Source: Wolfiporia cocos
Lineage: Eukaryota; Basidiomycota; Agaricomycetes; Polyporales; Phaeolaceae
Assembly (NCBI GenBank): GCA_029448655.1
Contig: JACCLO010000006.1
Coordinates: 620,001 to 684,000, forward strand
DNA length: 64,000 nucleotides
Reading direction: 5' to 3'
Numbering within the stretch: position 1 is the stretch's first letter; each line of letters opens with the position of its first letter. This document shows positions 24,101 through 36,096 of the stretch, piece after piece. The position numbers and the translations under genes were made by a program. The notes beneath the pieces were generated by a model. It saw only the letters and a program-made list of their open reading frames with translations, did not search any database and was not told the DNA's origin.

Positions 24101-26831
24101 TCCCAAACCCGCACCGATATTTGCTGTTACTCCGTCTGCAAATAATGGTGCGTTTAGTGCAGGTGGAGCGTTTGGAGGACTCAAGACGTCCTCAACCGGT
24201 TTCTCAAGCCCGAAGATCAGCTCCGGATTTGGCGCCTTTGGATCCTCCGATCCGTCACAATCACCATTCTTTAACACGACAGTCACTCCTGCTGGGTCGC
24301 CAGCTCCCTCACTTGGACCCTCGCCGTCAGGTACACCATCCCCTCTGGGTGCTACAAAGTCAGCGTTCGGTGCGACAAGCCCCACTACTCAATCCACATC
24401 CATCAAGTCCCCTGTGGTGAAGAGTGCGTTCGCTGCGTTTAGCAATCAATCTACGAGCTTTACCGCTGCACCTGCATCGGGCAAATCGTTTGGTGATTTA
24501 TTGCGCCAAAAAACAGATGACACCCCCGCTTCTGTATCGGAGCAGACATCGACATCTCCAACTCCTGTAGCGGGGCAGACATTGCCACCTCCAACTCCTG
24601 TATCGGAGCAGACATCGCCATCTTCAACGGTCAAAACGAACTCAGTTGTCCCGTCTCATTCTGCTCCTACAGGTTCTCCAACCACCGGGTTTGGTCTTGG
24701 TAGGCCGTCAACCCGCCCGGCTCGAAGTTCACCTTTGGCCAGTGCACCGATCAACGGCGATGACGACAGCGTAGATGAACAAAGTGATGCATCGCAGCAG
24801 GCTCGTCTATCATCTGCGGCAATGTCAGCCACCACAAGGTTAAAGACACCCCCTCTTCTGTCTGGATTTTCGCCAACTCCTCCTCCTGCGACAATTCCGT
24901 TTTCTCTTGCGCCTCCGGTCAAACCATGGACAAGTGCGGGCCCAATCGCACCTTCAGCCACGGGACCGACCGCATCATCGACATTTACGTTGGTCCCTCC
25001 CAAATCTGCGGCAAGCACGAGTACAACACCGGTCACCACATTGCCGTCCACGCTGGTCCCTCCCGGAACGACGTCGCCATCGCCTGCGCTCACGTCTCGT
25101 AGCGATGACTCACTTGAGACAATATCCTCAGGAGATAGTAGCAAGCCCCTCTCACCTTTTGCTCCCGAGTCGGCTTCATCGCCTCCTCGTGGCTCGTTTG
25201 CATTGCCGCAGACGCCTATTCAGAATCAGCTCCCTTCTCCATTCGCTGGAAGCACACTGGCATCTCCGTTCGCTACGCCTACACCATCAGGCGGACTGAC
25301 TATGCCCACGCAACTGCCTGACCTTGCCAGGCAAGCAGAAGCACAGCCACAGCCTGTCTCGGAAGGTGCGCTACAATCTGAGTGTATTAATCTCTTCAAA
25401 ATACTCTCAAGAGAACTCGAGGAGGTGAGTGGGAGTTGCGAAAACGTATACATATTTCTGATTATTCGCTTGGTAGCTGCGAAAGGTAGCGCAAATGGCA
25501 AATGAAAGACGGAGGACGTTCTGGGAGCCTAGCCCCATACCGCGCACCAGCGTGGATATCGCAAACCCCTCAAAATGGGTCATCGGTGATCTCACACGTC
25601 TCAAACAGGTCATGCGAACCATTGAAGCAGAGATTGCACTCTGGGAAAGACAGAAAGCAGAGCACATCTCGGCAATCATCGAGCTGGAGAGCCATTTGCT
25701 GAAAGGTATGCACATACTGCATGTTATAATCTCACTTGCGCTTGTGACACTTTCAATTTGACAGCAACTGCGAAGAAGGAGGAGATTGTTAGCTTTAGCA
25801 GGGCGTCACAGGATCCTGAGTTCGCGAAAATGCTCATGGCAAGGACATTGGGACCAGAGCACTTGGAGACCCAAATCCAGCTCCGTAGGGACATCAAGGC
25901 TCGTTGCTCAAAATCTCATGTGTGCATGGTTGTATATTGATCTAGCTGTAGGCCCTTCGCGAGAAGTTGCAACAGCTCGAAGATCATATACAAGCCTCCA
26001 AGAAAAAGCTCAACGAATTCAAGAACGGGAAGGCTTCGCTGAAGTGTGTCTTTCTCATAGCTTGTTTGGTCGTCCTGCTGAACCTTGCCTAGAGCGCCAT
26101 CGTTGGACACGATCAATCGTATATACCGTAATATCGACAACGCAATTGACCAGCAGGAAGATGGTGTCGCACAATTGACAGCCCGCGCCGCAAAACTATC
26201 TCTCAAGGCATCTGAAAGCAAACACTCACCAGGACATCGACTGCCCGAGAAGGAACTTGTTCGCCGATTAGATGTCACGCCGAATGTCGCTGTTTCGACC
26301 GCAGCCGCGCTCAACGCGGAGATGTCTGCTCAGAAGTTGAAGCGTGCTCTGCTCACGGCGCGGAAGGAACCAAGATTGAATTACCAAGCTGTCGACAAGT
26401 CGCCAGTTGCGCCGCGAGAGCTATTGAGATCCAACGTCGGATCCAGCACACCACAGCCGGGCAACGGTATGACAAAGCCCTTATTTGAGGGCATGAAATT
26501 CGACCTGAAACCTGACCCGGGTGCTCCTCAAACCGTTGATTTACCCGAGGAGACTTCAGGCCCACCCGAAGACATCGTGGCACGACCCCGCCTGTCTGTC
26601 GGCTCAAAGTATCATGCAAAGCCTATTCCAAGGAAGAGAATGACAACGACGCCCAAGATCCCCCCGCCGCCTGCTTTTGATTGGGGTCCTCTGCCCGGTG
26701 TCGCACCAAAGTCAACTATTTCAGCTGATTTGAGAGCATCAACTGCCCCTCAGCAGCTGAGCAAGACAGCTCCTTCGTCATTGTCGAGTTCGTGGGTGAC
26801 AGAAGGCTTTGGAGGGGAGGGGAAGAAATAA
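21108..26831 (+). CDS. nup159: FG nucleoporin, Nup159/Nup214-like
   Basis: Cytoplasmic-face nuclear pore protein for mRNA export. Exons are 21108-21191, 21247-21403, 21451-21867, 21922-25424, 25477-25705, 25765-25919, 25952-26043 and 26093-26831; phases join to 1791 residues. Residues 1 to about 430 resemble the Nup159/Nup214 seven-blade propeller, with LVVGLAQGSIHVYD and LAWSPKGKQIALGLDNGQI; this is the site that docks the helicase Dbp5 in relatives. The giant exon 4 then carries acidic DSDEVSLGEESDE, tandem PPFTPES repeats near 22860-22930, and two clusters of FG repeats (PAFGQ, STFGQ, at 23280-23450 and 23930-24050), ending in Thr/Pro/Ser-rich linkers. The last exons encode coiled coil (ALREKLQQLEDHIQASKKKL), fitting assembly with Nup82-type partners. 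Convergent with the pICln gene, 220 bp apart. Confidence 0.87.
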
Positions 26832-27051
26832 GTGATTGTGACCATGAATGTCTGCTTACTTACAGTCAGCTCGATCCTTCACACGTCCTACTTGTCTATT
26901 TGTTCAGTACTCAGTTCCATTTGGAGTGTTTTCGTCGGTGTGTTCCTCTTGACTGTCCCCTTCGGCATTGTCGCTTGGGCGGGCGAACGGATTGTATATT
27001 ATAGATTCGAGATGTGCCAGTGCTGCCTACAGTTGCGTGTCAAATGGGTGT

Positions 27052-27780
27052 CTAATACGGTGCATACCGGCTGTTGTTGACGAAATTGCTGCGCACCCTC
27101 CCAACTTCGCTGAGTTCCTCGCTTTCATCTCCGTCAAACGCTTCCAATCCGTTCCCATCCGCATTTACAAAAGCGTCGTCATCTAGTCCGTCCGAAAGTG
27201 ATGCAGGATCAGGGTGTAGCGAGGCGCATATGGATAGGTTTTCAAAAATGATGTCCACTTATTTTGAAAGAAGGTACGAGTGGGTGTAAATCACGGCGCT
27301 CGACGAGACACACGTACGAGATTCTGGGCTCGGAACAATGACCAGCTCTTTCATCTCGCTGCCCTCGTCTTCGCCTAATTGGCCATCATCATCTGCGGTA
27401 GGAGGATTGTCGAGTTGACAGTATATAGAGGGACCCGAGTCCGCGCGGGAGACAGCATGCAGTGTTACAGAGGGGTATTCAACCTGGAATCCTCGGCCAG
27501 TGATTGACATGAACACGAGAACACTGAACAGGACCTGAGCATCAAAGGGCAACGAGACAAGCTGAGCGCACCTCTCGATGATATACAGGGTTCCGGAGGC
27601 ACAATCCTCTGTACCGAACCCTTCCAGTGGGGGGTCGATGGCCACCGAAACATTTTCCTCCTTGTGGCGCAGCACAGGAGGTATGTCACTGAAGGATGCA
27701 GGGGTAGACGCGACAAGCTCTCGGTGCTGCTCCAGAGAGATGAAGGAGGGCAGCGCAGTGATCAGAGTGAACGGAGACAT
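27052..27780 (-). CDS. pICln (CLNS1A-like) methylosome subunit
   Basis: Sm-protein assembly chaperone of the PRMT5 methylosome in animals and fission yeast. Exons on the minus strand are 27572-27780, 27318-27523 and 27052-27257, giving 206 residues. The PH-like Voldacs core is visible: GTLYIIES (split by intron 1) VLVFMS, GRGFQVEYPSVTLHAVSR, then IYCQLDN. An acidic loop (DDDGQLGEDEGSE) follows, then MKELVIVPS, LDIIFENLSICASLHPD and an acidic C-terminal tail. Length is close to animal pICln (about 237). The start is Met 27780 (MSPFTLITALPSF), because the upstream in-frame extension is not conserved-looking and runs into the neighbour's promoter. Its ATG is only 85 bp from the divergent SH3 gene. 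Confidence 0.86.
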
Positions 27781-27865
27781 GGTCGCAGAAACCCACCAAG
27801 CGCGCATGCTGCGTAGTTCACGGGCGGCGTCCTGCGCAGCCACATCACACTCTCCTTCGACCACC
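27781..27865. promoter_or_regulatory. very short bidirectional promoter (pICln / SH3 gene)
   Basis: Only 85 bp separate the two divergent start codons, so core promoter and both 5' leaders must overlap or lie within coding sequence. No TATA box is evident. Confidence 0.6.
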
Positions 27866-28733
27866 ATGCCTCCGCCCTCTGACCCTCAGGCTGCTGCTTT
27901 ACTCGCTCATGTTTTATCTCAGACTCATCAGAATATCGCGTTTCTCGCTTCACAGAACTACATAACCCCTGCTGATGCCGCTGAAATCACCGCTCGTCTG
28001 TCTGCACAACAGAGTAATTCTTTGGCTGAGGACATGCAGTCCATGTCTATCACTGCTCGTCGCGAGCCCAGCCCACCACCGCCTGCGCGCCGCATTCCGC
28101 CGCCGCCTCCTCGTGCTCAACGGGCTAGAGCGCTATGGGCGTACAACGAGGATGGGCGGGTAGGTGCGAGCTAGTTATCTGTTTGGGATCCCGCTCATTC
28201 TGTGCAGGAGCCGAATGACCTGTCGTTCTCATCGGGCGAGATAGTCGAGGTCATCGACGAGACCAATGCGGACTGGTGGACAGGCAGATGTAGGGGACGG
28301 CAAGGTCTTTTTCCGTCTAATCATGTCGAGAAGATTGCCCCGGGTCCCTCGCCACCTCCGAACGTGCCATCGCCATCCATGCCTATGGCACAGATGCCTC
28401 CGCCACAGCCAATGTATGCGGCACCTATGGAGAAGCCAGTATATAACCAGTATGCCATGCAACCGCCACCCCCCCAACCTGTGGTCGTTCAACAGGCACC
28501 GCCACCTGAACCCAAGAAGAGTAGGTTCGGAGGGCTAGGCCAGACTGTAAGTCTTTGTAGTAATATTAATAATCTCACTCATACTCAGTTGTGTAGATGG
28601 CTACGTCTGCCGCAGGTGGTCTTGGATTTGGAGCTGGTATGTTTTTGTGTGTTAACATTTGATCATTAGTTTGACCAATGCTGGTCCACCAGGTGCTGCT
28701 ATTGGTAGTGATCTCATCAATTCAATTTTTTAG
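27866..28733 (+). CDS. SH3-domain protein, Lsb1/Pin3 (Csh3) type
   Basis: Actin-patch adaptor family that binds Las17/WASP in yeast. Exons are 27866-28159, 28208-28546, 28597-28636 and 28693-28733, giving 237 residues; ATG sits in a CCACC context. An N-terminal helical region is followed by a Pro-rich patch (PPPPARRIPPPPPRAQR). One SH3 domain spans residues 85-140: ARALWAYNEDGREPNDLSF, EIVEVIDETNADWWTGR and GLFPSNHVEKI. A second Pro-rich stretch leads to the family C-terminal signature GLGFGAGAAIGSDLINSIF. It is the last host gene before the repeat region; its stop lies only about 0.85 kb from the first LTR. Confidence 0.88.
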
Positions 28734-29581
28734 AGCTACCAATGACAGGCAATTATCATATCTTGTATAGTACATTAGTCAGATACACTTGTGGAATCAC
28801 TTTATGAATATTATTAGCAGATTATATTTTGTGCTTTCACACCAGGAAAAATTTGTGCTCTAGTGTTATTAGATTGAATGTCTCCACTACAGCTGCAGTG
28901 AAGACTAAGCAGTCAGATGGTTGTATGTAGTGTATGCTATAATTCCTTGCTACAAAGATGCAACAACAATAGTAAGTGTTGGACTTAGATTTGTTATGGG
29001 TGAGCTTGTGCATGTCTAGGCATCTTGCTTGCTGTTATATTTTGCTAGGGGAGGCATGAAAGGGGACAGGGCCAGCCAACAAAAGAGTGAAGGTAGAGAG
29101 TGGATAGATGGGTGTAATGGTCCAAGATGAGAAGGTGTGCAAGGAGGGGGGGTGTTGTGTAACTTCAGCCAAAGTGCTACAACATGGGTGCTTACTGAGC
29201 TGCACCAGCTTCAGCCCAAACATCAGGAAAAATCTACTTCACTAGTTGAGAGGAGTCAGGAATGAATTAGATCTAATTCATCTGGATTATCACAAATTAG
29301 AAGAGCAGATAGATTAGGAATTTACAAGACCCCTCCTGGATCACATAGTAATCTAGATCCTAATTGTTCCCAATTTTCTCTAGTTTAGCTTGATTAGGGC
29401 CCAATTAGAGCTGATTAGACTTAGTTTGAGCAAAACTGTGATGATGCTTCCATTCACATCATGCATTGCTTAATTCAGAGCTTCCCACACTGTGTAGTAA
29501 TCACCATTGGACTTGTCACATGTCAGGGACTTACTTGGTTGTAAGTGTTGCTGGTAGTCGACTAGACAAGTGGTAAACAAG
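28734..29581. other. AT-rich gene-free transition sequence
   Basis: About 850 bp with clearly lower GC than the genes to the left. Frames are short; the longest (29035-29223, minus) has no family features. I see no LTR ends here. It may be decayed repeat sequence or the 3' flank of the SH3 gene. Confidence 0.5.
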
Positions 29582-29988
29582 TGTCACAGACCAGTGTGGC
29601 ATGCCAGGTTGAATAGTAATGTGACCCTTAGATTAGATAAGTACATCGTCGTTAGATAAGATGGGGCGCCAGTAGATACACTCATGGTCACGTTAGTACA
29701 AGTAGCACATGACTGCATAGTGACGGTAGCCGCCTGTGCGCCTTACAGCGCACAGGCCCCCTTTAGGGCAGACCTTAGCATAGTGGTGCGGCATGTAGTT
29801 CCAGCGCGACGTCTGAGGCTAGCACCTCAGACGTAGTATTCTCATCCATCAGGTTCATACCTGGTATCTCCTACCCTGTGCGCCTGTGCCTTGCCTCTAC
29901 ACTATGCGCTGCTAGTCTGAGGGCGACCCCTGACAACAAGTCCTTGGGTGCACCGCGCACATATCCCGGTACTGGAGGTACTGTGATA
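29582..29988. mobile_element. LTR-like remnant at the left edge of the repeat nest
   Basis: Begins TGTCACAG and ends CTGTGATA, which are mirror-image ends like the LTR families further right. No matching 5-bp duplication is found (ACAAG on the left, CGACA on the right). Coding sequence of the gypsy pol begins immediately after it. It may be a solo LTR whose left partner flank was deleted together with the gag and protease part of the gypsy element. Confidence 0.5.
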
Positions 29989-31376
29989 CGACACTGAAAA
30001 GTGGCGGTCCTTAGTCCCCAAGGAGTACGAGGAATTCGGCCCGACTGTGTTCTCACAGAAAGCATCCAACAGGATGCCAACACAGAAGGAATACGATCAC
30101 GCCATTGAATTTACGGAAGGCGCCGTATTACCGAAGCCCAGCAAACGGTACAAAATGTCCCCTGCAGAAGAAAATTCCTTAGACGAATGGATTGCAGAGG
30201 AACTCCACAAAGGTTACATCAGGAAGTCTAAGAGTCCAATAGCCTCCCCGGTCTTCTTCATCCCCAAAAAGGACGGAGGACTACCCATGGTCGTTGATTA
30301 TTGAAAGATCAACGACATAACCCTAAAAAACAAGAACCCAATTCCAAGAATCTCGGACCTCATCAACCAACTATCAAAAGCATCTATCTTTACCAAGATA
30401 GACCTTCGATGGGGTTACAACAATGTGAGAATCAAGGAAGGCAACGAATGGAAAACGGCATTTATAACTCACCGTGGACTATACGAAGCCACCGTCATGT
30501 ACTATGGGTTTTGCAACGCACCAGGAACATTTCAGGCAATGATGAATGACGTCCTCCAAGACTTCATACAGTCAGGACAGGTCATAGTTTACCTAGACGA
30601 CATTCTCATATTCGGCAACGACCTCAAAGAACATCGCAAGCTTGTCAAAGCTGTCCTAAAAAGACTACAAGACTGCGATCTCTTTGCAAAACCAGAAAAA
30701 TGCTTCTTCAAGCAGAGTTCAATTAAATATCTTGGCATGATCATCTCCAAAAATAAAAATCGAGATGGATCCAAAGAAGTATGATGGAGTTCAAAGCTGG
30801 CCCGCACCAACAAAAGTTAAAGAAGTCCAAGCCTTCTTAGGCTTCGCAAATTTCTACCGTAGATTCATACGGGACTTCTCGTGGCTAGCTCGTCCATTAA
30901 CACAACTCACCCACAAGGACCAGAAATGGACCTGGGGTGACGAGCAAGTCAAGGCATTCGAAGCGCTGAAAAGCGCCTTCACCACTGCACCAGTTTTGCG
31001 CATTCCCAACCAAGACTCCCCTTTCCGAATCGAATCCGATGCCTCGGACTTCGCAACAGGCAGGGTATTGTCTCAACTGGACCCTTCTGATAAGAAGTAC
31101 CACCCAGTTGCATATTATTCAAAGACAATGTCCACTCCGGAACAAAATTACGAGATATACGACAAAGAACTTCTAGCCATTATTCATGCTCTAGAAGAAT
31201 GGTGTCATTATCTTGAGGGTCACAAGGAACCATCTGAAATATGGACAGATCACGTGAATCTGACCTATTTCTGAACGGCGCAAAAACTCACACGGAGACA
31301 AGCCCGATGGGCACTTTACCTCACTCGCTTCAACTTCAGGCTCTATCACAAGCCTGGCAAAACCATGCTTACTGCA
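29989..31376 (+). pseudogene. pol: gypsy pol: reverse transcriptase and RNase H, broken
   Basis: RT begins with VPKEYEEFGPTVFSQKASNR, then DHAIEF, HKGYIRKSKSPIASPVFF and VDY. The catalytic YLDD is at 30590-30601. RNase H includes FRIESDASDFATG and YEIYDKELLAI. Breaks: in-frame TGA at 30302-30304 where the family has Arg (VDYRK context), a one-base gain in an A-run near 30750-30757 that shifts the frame before the segment starting MDPKKYDGV at 30765, and another TGA at 31272-31274 just after HVNLTYF. The catalytic residues of RT are still present, but the product cannot be full length. Confidence 0.9.
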
Positions 31377-32514
31377 GATCCTCTGTCCAGGCGTCCAGAC
31401 CATGAAGAGGGGGTAGAACTCGATAACTGCGATCAGATTCTTCTGAAACCGGAATTTTTCGCTACGGATTTCCCCATCAGAGCCATTGAGTCCTCTCATG
31501 AGTCCATCAATCAGATAACGGAAACACCCATCCTTGAGGAAATATGTAAAGCACTAGTGAACGACAAAGTAACGAAGAACTACAACAACCTTTTCTCCTC
31601 TGGTCCAAGAGAATTCAAGAAAGATCTCCAGAAATGGAACTTCGAGAACGGCCTCTTACTACACAATGGCAGGGTTTACGTGCCCGAGATCAAGGAATTA
31701 CATCAGAAAGTTATCGAACTACATCACGACCACCCGTCAGCTGGTCATTTCGGTAGATGGAAGACGTACGAATTGATAACATGTAACTACTGGTGGCCCA
31801 GACTCACCACCGATGTCAAAAACTATTGTTCTAATTGCGACACATGTCAACACATGAAGAACTACCCAGAGAAGCCTTACGGCACTCTCCAGCCCAACCC
31901 CGTACCTGAAGCTCCATGGGACATCATAACCACGGACTTCATTATGTACCTACCTAAGTCGGTCGAAGGCAAGCAAACGTACGACTTGATCATGGTAATC
32001 GTGGACCACTTGACAAAGTGCGCACACTTTTACCCCATCAATTCTAAGTTCGGAACGAAGGATCTGGCAAACATTCTATACACCAGATTCTATCCCCTTC
32101 ACGGGTTACCAAAACAGATAATCTCTGATCGAGGAGTACAGTTCGCATCTCAGCTATTCAATGAGTTTTGCACTCTTCTGAGCATCGAACATTCCATGTC
32201 AACGGCCTATCATCCACAGACAGACGGTCAAACTGAACGAGTAAATCAAACGCTCGAACAGTATCTCCGATGCTACATAAACATCTACGAGAAGAACGAC
32301 TGGAGCAAACTGCTCCCAACTGCGGAATTTGCGTACAACAATGTGGCGTCAGAGACCACCAAGTTCTCTCCATTCTATATGGAGTTAGGTAGACACCCAC
32401 AGGCTGGACCGATCGAGGTCCCAACAAACCTCTCTCAGGACCTAAATGACATCGCAGGTGAGCGCAGGAAAGCGCAGGAACAAGCAAAAGCCTCCATGGC
32501 AATTGCCACAGAAT
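31296..32514 (+). pseudogene. pol: gypsy pol: integrase segment, interrupted by a solo LTR
   Basis: Continues pol after the RNase H stop with RQARWALYLTRFNF and ADPLSRRPDH. The zinc-binding HHCC region (HHDHPSAGHFGRWKTYE, then CSNCDTCQHMKN) and the DDE core (TTDFIMYLPKS; SDRGVQFASQ; YHPQTDGQTERVNQTLEQY) are intact. The frame runs until 32514, where a 601-bp LTR is inserted. The element belongs to the chromodomain-bearing gypsy group. Confidence 0.9.
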
Positions 32515-33115
32515 GTCACGGACTCACCAGTCTGTGCGACCCTGGCTACAGGGGGATCCCTACAAGCCTGCATAGGCGCAAGACGACACTTACGTTGTAC
32601 TCATAGGACAGCAAGATGAACTCATAGGACAACTGGACTTGCCGTTGGGCGAGCCAGTCCCCAGCCGCCAAGTCCCCAGACAGTGAAGGCGCAATCCCAC
32701 AGACTAGCAGTCGAGATAGAGGCCCCAGGCCAGCAGTAACACAGACCAAGTAGTGAGAGAGGCACTGATGTGCATTGACGAGAATCTCAAGGATGGGGAT
32801 GTAAGTCCCACATCCGCCGTACTTATACATGAGGTAGTGGCCAGTAATGGCTGCCCTAAAGTATGGGCCTGTGCGCCGTAACTAAGAGAGCACATGATCA
32901 CATGTAACTACCGTAATGCATGTAACTAGTGTGACCATCATGTGTGATACCTGAGGCGCGCGCTACCCTACAGCGCTAACCAAACGATCAGGTGACCTAC
33001 AGTATCTGGGAGCGACATGGAGGTGGCTAAGGCTCAGAGGAGCGTCGTACACCTAGCGGCGCCCGTATAACCTATAGCAAGGGAGTCTAAAATAATGAAG
33101 GAATATTTTGTGACA
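32515..33115 (-). mobile_element. solo LTR, family D (TSD CAGAA)
   Basis: 601 bp, TGTCACGG ... TGTGACA, flanked by CAGAA at 32510-32514 and 33116-33120. The TATA-like core (CATGTATAAG on the minus strand) sets the minus orientation. It splits the integrase C-terminal coding region of gypsy F. Confidence 0.88.
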
Positions 33116-33625
33116 CAGAATGATGGAAATGGTATTCCGACCAGGGTCGAAAAGATCCGCCTTTCAAGGTCGGCGACAGAGTTCTCATTAGCAAAAAGGA
33201 TTACCAAAACACGGAATGAGCACTCGCTCCACGATATATTGGCCCATTTACTATCATCGAACGACTATCGAAAGTAACCTTTCACCTAAAGATGGATAGC
33301 CAATATCGCGCATATCACCCGGTATTCCACACTTCGAAACTCGTACTATACCAGAGTACAGACACACCCCCTCCGATTCCTGACAAGGATGAGGAACCTA
33401 TGGAATGGGAAGTTGAGTCGATCCTCAGCCACCGCAAATGCGGAAAGAAAGTAGAATTCCTCGTACGATGGAAAGGCTACTCTGCAGGATCCAACACTTG
33501 GGAACCCGAAGAGAATCTGACCAGTGCCACCGAAATACTCAATGAGTACAAGGCCCAACAATTCAGCGCTGAACCCCGCACATGTTCACACCACGTCCGA
33601 GTAGCAGAACCTGATGACGACCCTG
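33116..33625 (+). pseudogene. pol: gypsy pol: integrase C-terminus and chromodomain
   Basis: Resumes pol after the solo LTR: DQGRKDPPFKVGDRVLISKK, then APRYIGPFTIIERLSKVTFH, then the chromodomain MEWEVESILSHRKCGKK, EFLVRWKGYSAGSNTWEP, ENL. Two in-frame TGA codons replace probable Arg positions (just after the left TSD near 33120, and after YQNTE). The chromodomain aromatic cage positions look preserved. It ends at the TSD of element E. Confidence 0.88.
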
Positions 33626-34443
33626 TATCACAATGCGACTTAGCATGTGATACCTGAGCCCTAAGCTCTCTCCATACGCCGTAGTCGTCCTGTAAGGGAA
33701 GACGCAGGCGTACTGTCGTAACGTCGATGCCGTCGTTAGGCGCTAACCAGCAGACTAGCAGAGAGGAGACGAGGAGAGGGGACTGGCACACAGAGGCTGA
33801 GTTGTCAAAGGGGCCTTGAGTGCCCAACGATGAGATTATTAGTTCTGAGGTGTAAGCCTCAGAACGCTACGACTTATATACATGGGGAGTGGACGTATTA
33901 ATGTACTACGACTGTCACAGACTTACCAGTCTGTGAGGACCCTGGCTACAGGGGAGTCCTGACGCACCTAACAAGGCGGTGTACTAGCTGACCAGCGGTG
34001 GACGCAGAGGCTACGTGGGTAATGTCACGCCATTCCCTAGTGTACGTTGACGTAACCGGCGAGCACACGGTCAAGCTAGACGAGAGAGGCCCCCGGGGCA
34101 GAGACACGCATCACAGCGCAGAATAAGAGAGAGGTTATCAACCCATTGACGAGAATCTAAAGGATGGGGAGTAAGCCCCATCCGCTACTACCTATATACA
34201 TCTGGTGGCAGTGCTACTGGCTACCCTAAAGACATGGCCTGTGCGCATGTAACTACGAGTGACCGTTGTGTAACACTAGACGTAACGAGGAGGTGACCTA
34301 TCATGTGAGTACCTGGCACGCGCGCTGCCTGACTAGCGCGCGCCTACTGGGTCAGGTGATCTTGGAGGTATCTAGGGCGCGACTGAAGGGTAACTAGTGT
34401 GAGAGGAGCGCACGCGCATGCAACGGCGCCCGTACAACAATAG

Positions 34444-36096
34444 TGACACAGTACGCCTGTGGGACTCACCAAGTGCCTATATTCTTGAGATAAGGCGACT
34501 TAGAGAGGAGGCAATACCAGCACAGCAGGATGGTGAGAGTTATTCTACGGCGCAAGCCGAGAATAATAGAACTAGAGTTATAGGGCGTCAAGCCCCTAGT
34601 TATATACATGTTTATGGGAAGGTCACGTGCTACTAGCTAGCTGTTACCTTTCCGGGTTATGTGGCTTTGCCAAGTGGCGAAGCTTATCTTATCTACTGTT
34701 TATGGACTCTACATAGAATGGCCGTGGCAAGGCCCTAATGGCCGAACCAATCGTATGAGAGGGATTTGTGTATATTATTGTGATAACGCGGGCGCAGCCC
34801 GGGTATAGGTGAAGCCGGTTGCCGGATACCGTGAGGTATAATGGCGATTGGCCGGTCTTCGTTGGATGACCAAGGCGAGACGCCGAGGTCGTTATGCTAT
34901 TGGACCCAAAGGTACCGTAGCATGTGATATGTCCGGACCGGAAGGTAACCGGGACATGTGTTGGTCTTAGCCGTGAGGCGAGGACCGGTGTCACAGACTT
35001 ACGTCTGTGCTACCCCTGGGCTCAGGGGGAACCATACACGCCGTGAGGCGAGCCTGCAAGTCACCATGCCAGCGCTGAACGCAGAGGCAACGTGGGAGCC
35101 CGACATCCCTTGTGTACGTCGAGGTAACAAAGGTGGCTCACAGACTAGCACGACGCGATATGGGCCCCGGGCCAGAGAGCATCACAGCAATAGTAAGAGA
35201 GGAGCTTGCGCTCAATGACGAGAATCCTAAAGATGGGGAGTAAGCCCCATCTTGTCGTATCTTATATACATGAGCGTGGATACTACTAGTACTGCCCTAA
35301 AGAGATGGCCTGTGCGCCGTATCTAAGGGATCAGGTGACGAGTAACGCTACATGACATACTGTGACCATAAGTGACTGTACCTGAGGCGCGCGCTACCCT
35401 ACAGCGCTAACCAGGCGGTCAGGTGATATACAGTAACTGGGCGCGACGTGAGAGTAGCGTTAGCGTAGCGGTGCGGCGTACGCCTAGCGCCGCACATACA
35501 ACTAAGGCGAGGAGACGTACAGTGGCCCCCCGGGCACATCCGTGACAACCGGTGTTTGGGCAACGCCGTGATGGCAGAAGCCCGGGACTTGGAGACCGCC
35601 GAGTCCGTGGGAGGCCGAGAAGGCCGTGACCTATAGCGATATAGCCTTGATGCTATTATAGTGCTGTATGGTCGTGTTGCCATTATTATGCGAAGGCGTG
35701 GCGCGCCTGAGGTGCCATTGTGATCAAGGATCTTATGGCGGTGGGAAGCCGGGAAGGCCGACCCAATAGTACAAGGCCGCGAGGCACTGTTTGTACATGT
35801 GGACATTATTATGCGAGCGTGCCGCGCTCGGCCTATCATTATGATCTAAGATCTATGACGTGGCTGGTCTTGCTCTGACGGGCGAGACCTGTATGACGTA
35901 GCTGTAGCTATGCTATTGGACCGGAAGGTGCCGTAGCGTTATGTAAGCTGGTCATGTGGTGATAAGCCCAGTTAAGAGCTTGTCGCGGTGGCAATGGGAG
36001 TTAACCCGTAGATAACTTGTAGTTAGACGTATAAATCCCAAGTAAATTGCTATAATCATAGGAAAAATGCTGTAAGCCCCAGATAAATCTGTGACA
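34444..36096 (-). repeat. 3' LTR of element C (family A)
   Basis: Family A LTR, read on the minus strand from TGTCACAGATTTATC to CTGTGTCA. Contains a GATA pair (CTTATCTTATCT at 34683-34694), the TATA core (reverse of TTATATACATG near 34601-34611) and the predicted transcript start at 34573. Interrupted by the solo LTR 34989-35547. Confidence 0.88.
34989..35547 (-). mobile_element. solo LTR, family D, nested (TSD ACCGG)
   Basis: 559 bp, TGTCACAG ... CGTGACA, flanked by ACCGG at 34984-34988 and 35548-35552. Removing it with one ACCGG restores the sequence seen uninterrupted at 47332-47360 in the other LTR of element C. Confidence 0.92.

Noticed and set aside
28734..29581. AT-rich stretch as mitochondrial DNA transfer
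   Set aside because: No mitochondrial gene, tRNA or intron motif is recognisable.
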